From the NCBI GenBank assembly GCA_009767595.1, contig VSDK01012888.1, positions 247,357 through 311,356 on the forward strand: a stretch of 64,000 bases of DNA, read 5' to 3'. Shown one piece after another: positions 63,700-64,000 of this stretch. Under the pieces are notes generated by a model, which was not told the origin of the DNA, did no database searches, and saw only the letters and a list, made by a program, of their open reading frames with translations. The stretch's first letter is position 1. Each line of letters starts with the position of its first letter. This DNA is from Symbiodinium kawagutii (Eukaryota; Sar; Dinophyceae; Suessiales; Symbiodiniaceae). The position numbers and the translations under genes are program-made.

Positions 63700-64000
63700 A
63701 GTCAGGTTTTGGCTATAGGATAATATATATATATATAGAGATAGATAGAAATAGGGTAATTTTCACAGTGTACAACTAGGGCTCTAGTTTGTAACCAGAA
63801 TTACTCACAGCCAGATGGCTGTCTTGTCAAATGTTCTCCGCCATTCTGTGATACTAAGAACTGGCAACCCTTGGTCAATCGGCATGTGTTGGATGACCTG
63901 CATCTAATTTTGGACTTGGCTGATGATCATGCACCCCTTGTGAAAGAATAGATGCATTTTGGATGCGCAAAGGCCTGGCATCAAATAAAGAATTTTCACA
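63700..64000. other. No exon seen at right edge
   Basis: TATATATATATATAGAGATAGATAG tract at 63722-63750, then sequence without coding signal. Presumably intron of the FHA gene. Confidence 0.4.

Overview
The window looks like nuclear DNA of a dinoflagellate, most likely a Symbiodiniaceae- or Polarella-type genome. Roughly 45% GC sequence carries almost no long open reading frames. Protein sequence sits in short, GC3-rich, frame-consistent blocks of 7 to 50 codons, bounded by AG acceptors and by GT, GC or GA donors, often in the form AG|G. The best proof is a catechol-O-methyltransferase-like (COMT) gene on the minus strand (13438-21318). Eleven exons, some only 21-36 bp, restore every family motif in order with matching phases, and most donors are GC or GA. 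A second well supported gene is a GT92-type glycosyltransferase on the minus strand (54623-57515). An FHA-domain exon lies at the right edge (63542-63685). No rRNA, tRNA, CRISPR array or operon was seen, and no dinoflagellate spliced-leader sequence was found.

Layout. 1-13 kb: isolated minus-strand exons (1-96, 1124-1195, 2716-2806, 7011-7241, 9691-10413, 11993-12133) among AT-rich and degenerate tandem repeats. 13-21.3 kb: the COMT-like gene, with several terminal-inverted-repeat (TIR) elements in its introns. 21.5-30 kb: scattered minus-strand exons, microsatellites and gene-poor DNA. 31-39 kb: mostly plus-strand exons (30974, 31157, 31613, 32340, 34289-34910, 36898, 37924-38368, 38703, 38922), with minus-strand exons at 32866 and 36103. 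40-44.3 kb: minus-strand exons including membrane segments (40488-41191, 42448-43012) and a two-exon unit (44007-44267) whose intron is one complete repeat element. 45-52.5 kb: mixed exons, a 24-base assembly gap (46598-46621) and the first copy of a ~1 kb repeat (47983-48932). 52.5-64 kb: tetranucleotide arrays, the GT92 gene, more minus-strand exons, the second ~1 kb repeat (60727-61740) and the FHA exon.

Repeats are the other main content. I recognise at least seven families of short elements (about 75-190 bp), most with terminal inverted repeats and present in 1-9 copies each. One family forms an exact 90-bp intron at 44098-44187 and lies between exon candidates at 97-205, which is what intron-generating elements (introners) would look like. 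Another sits inside a 138-bp GA-AG intron at 62113-62250.

Limits. Outside the COMT and GT92 genes, exons were called by eye from frame, codon composition, splice signals and protein-like sequence. In many GC-rich blocks the opposite strand is also open, so strand and frame are uncertain and confidences are low. Exons listed near each other need not belong to one gene. Names are given only where domain motifs were recognised.
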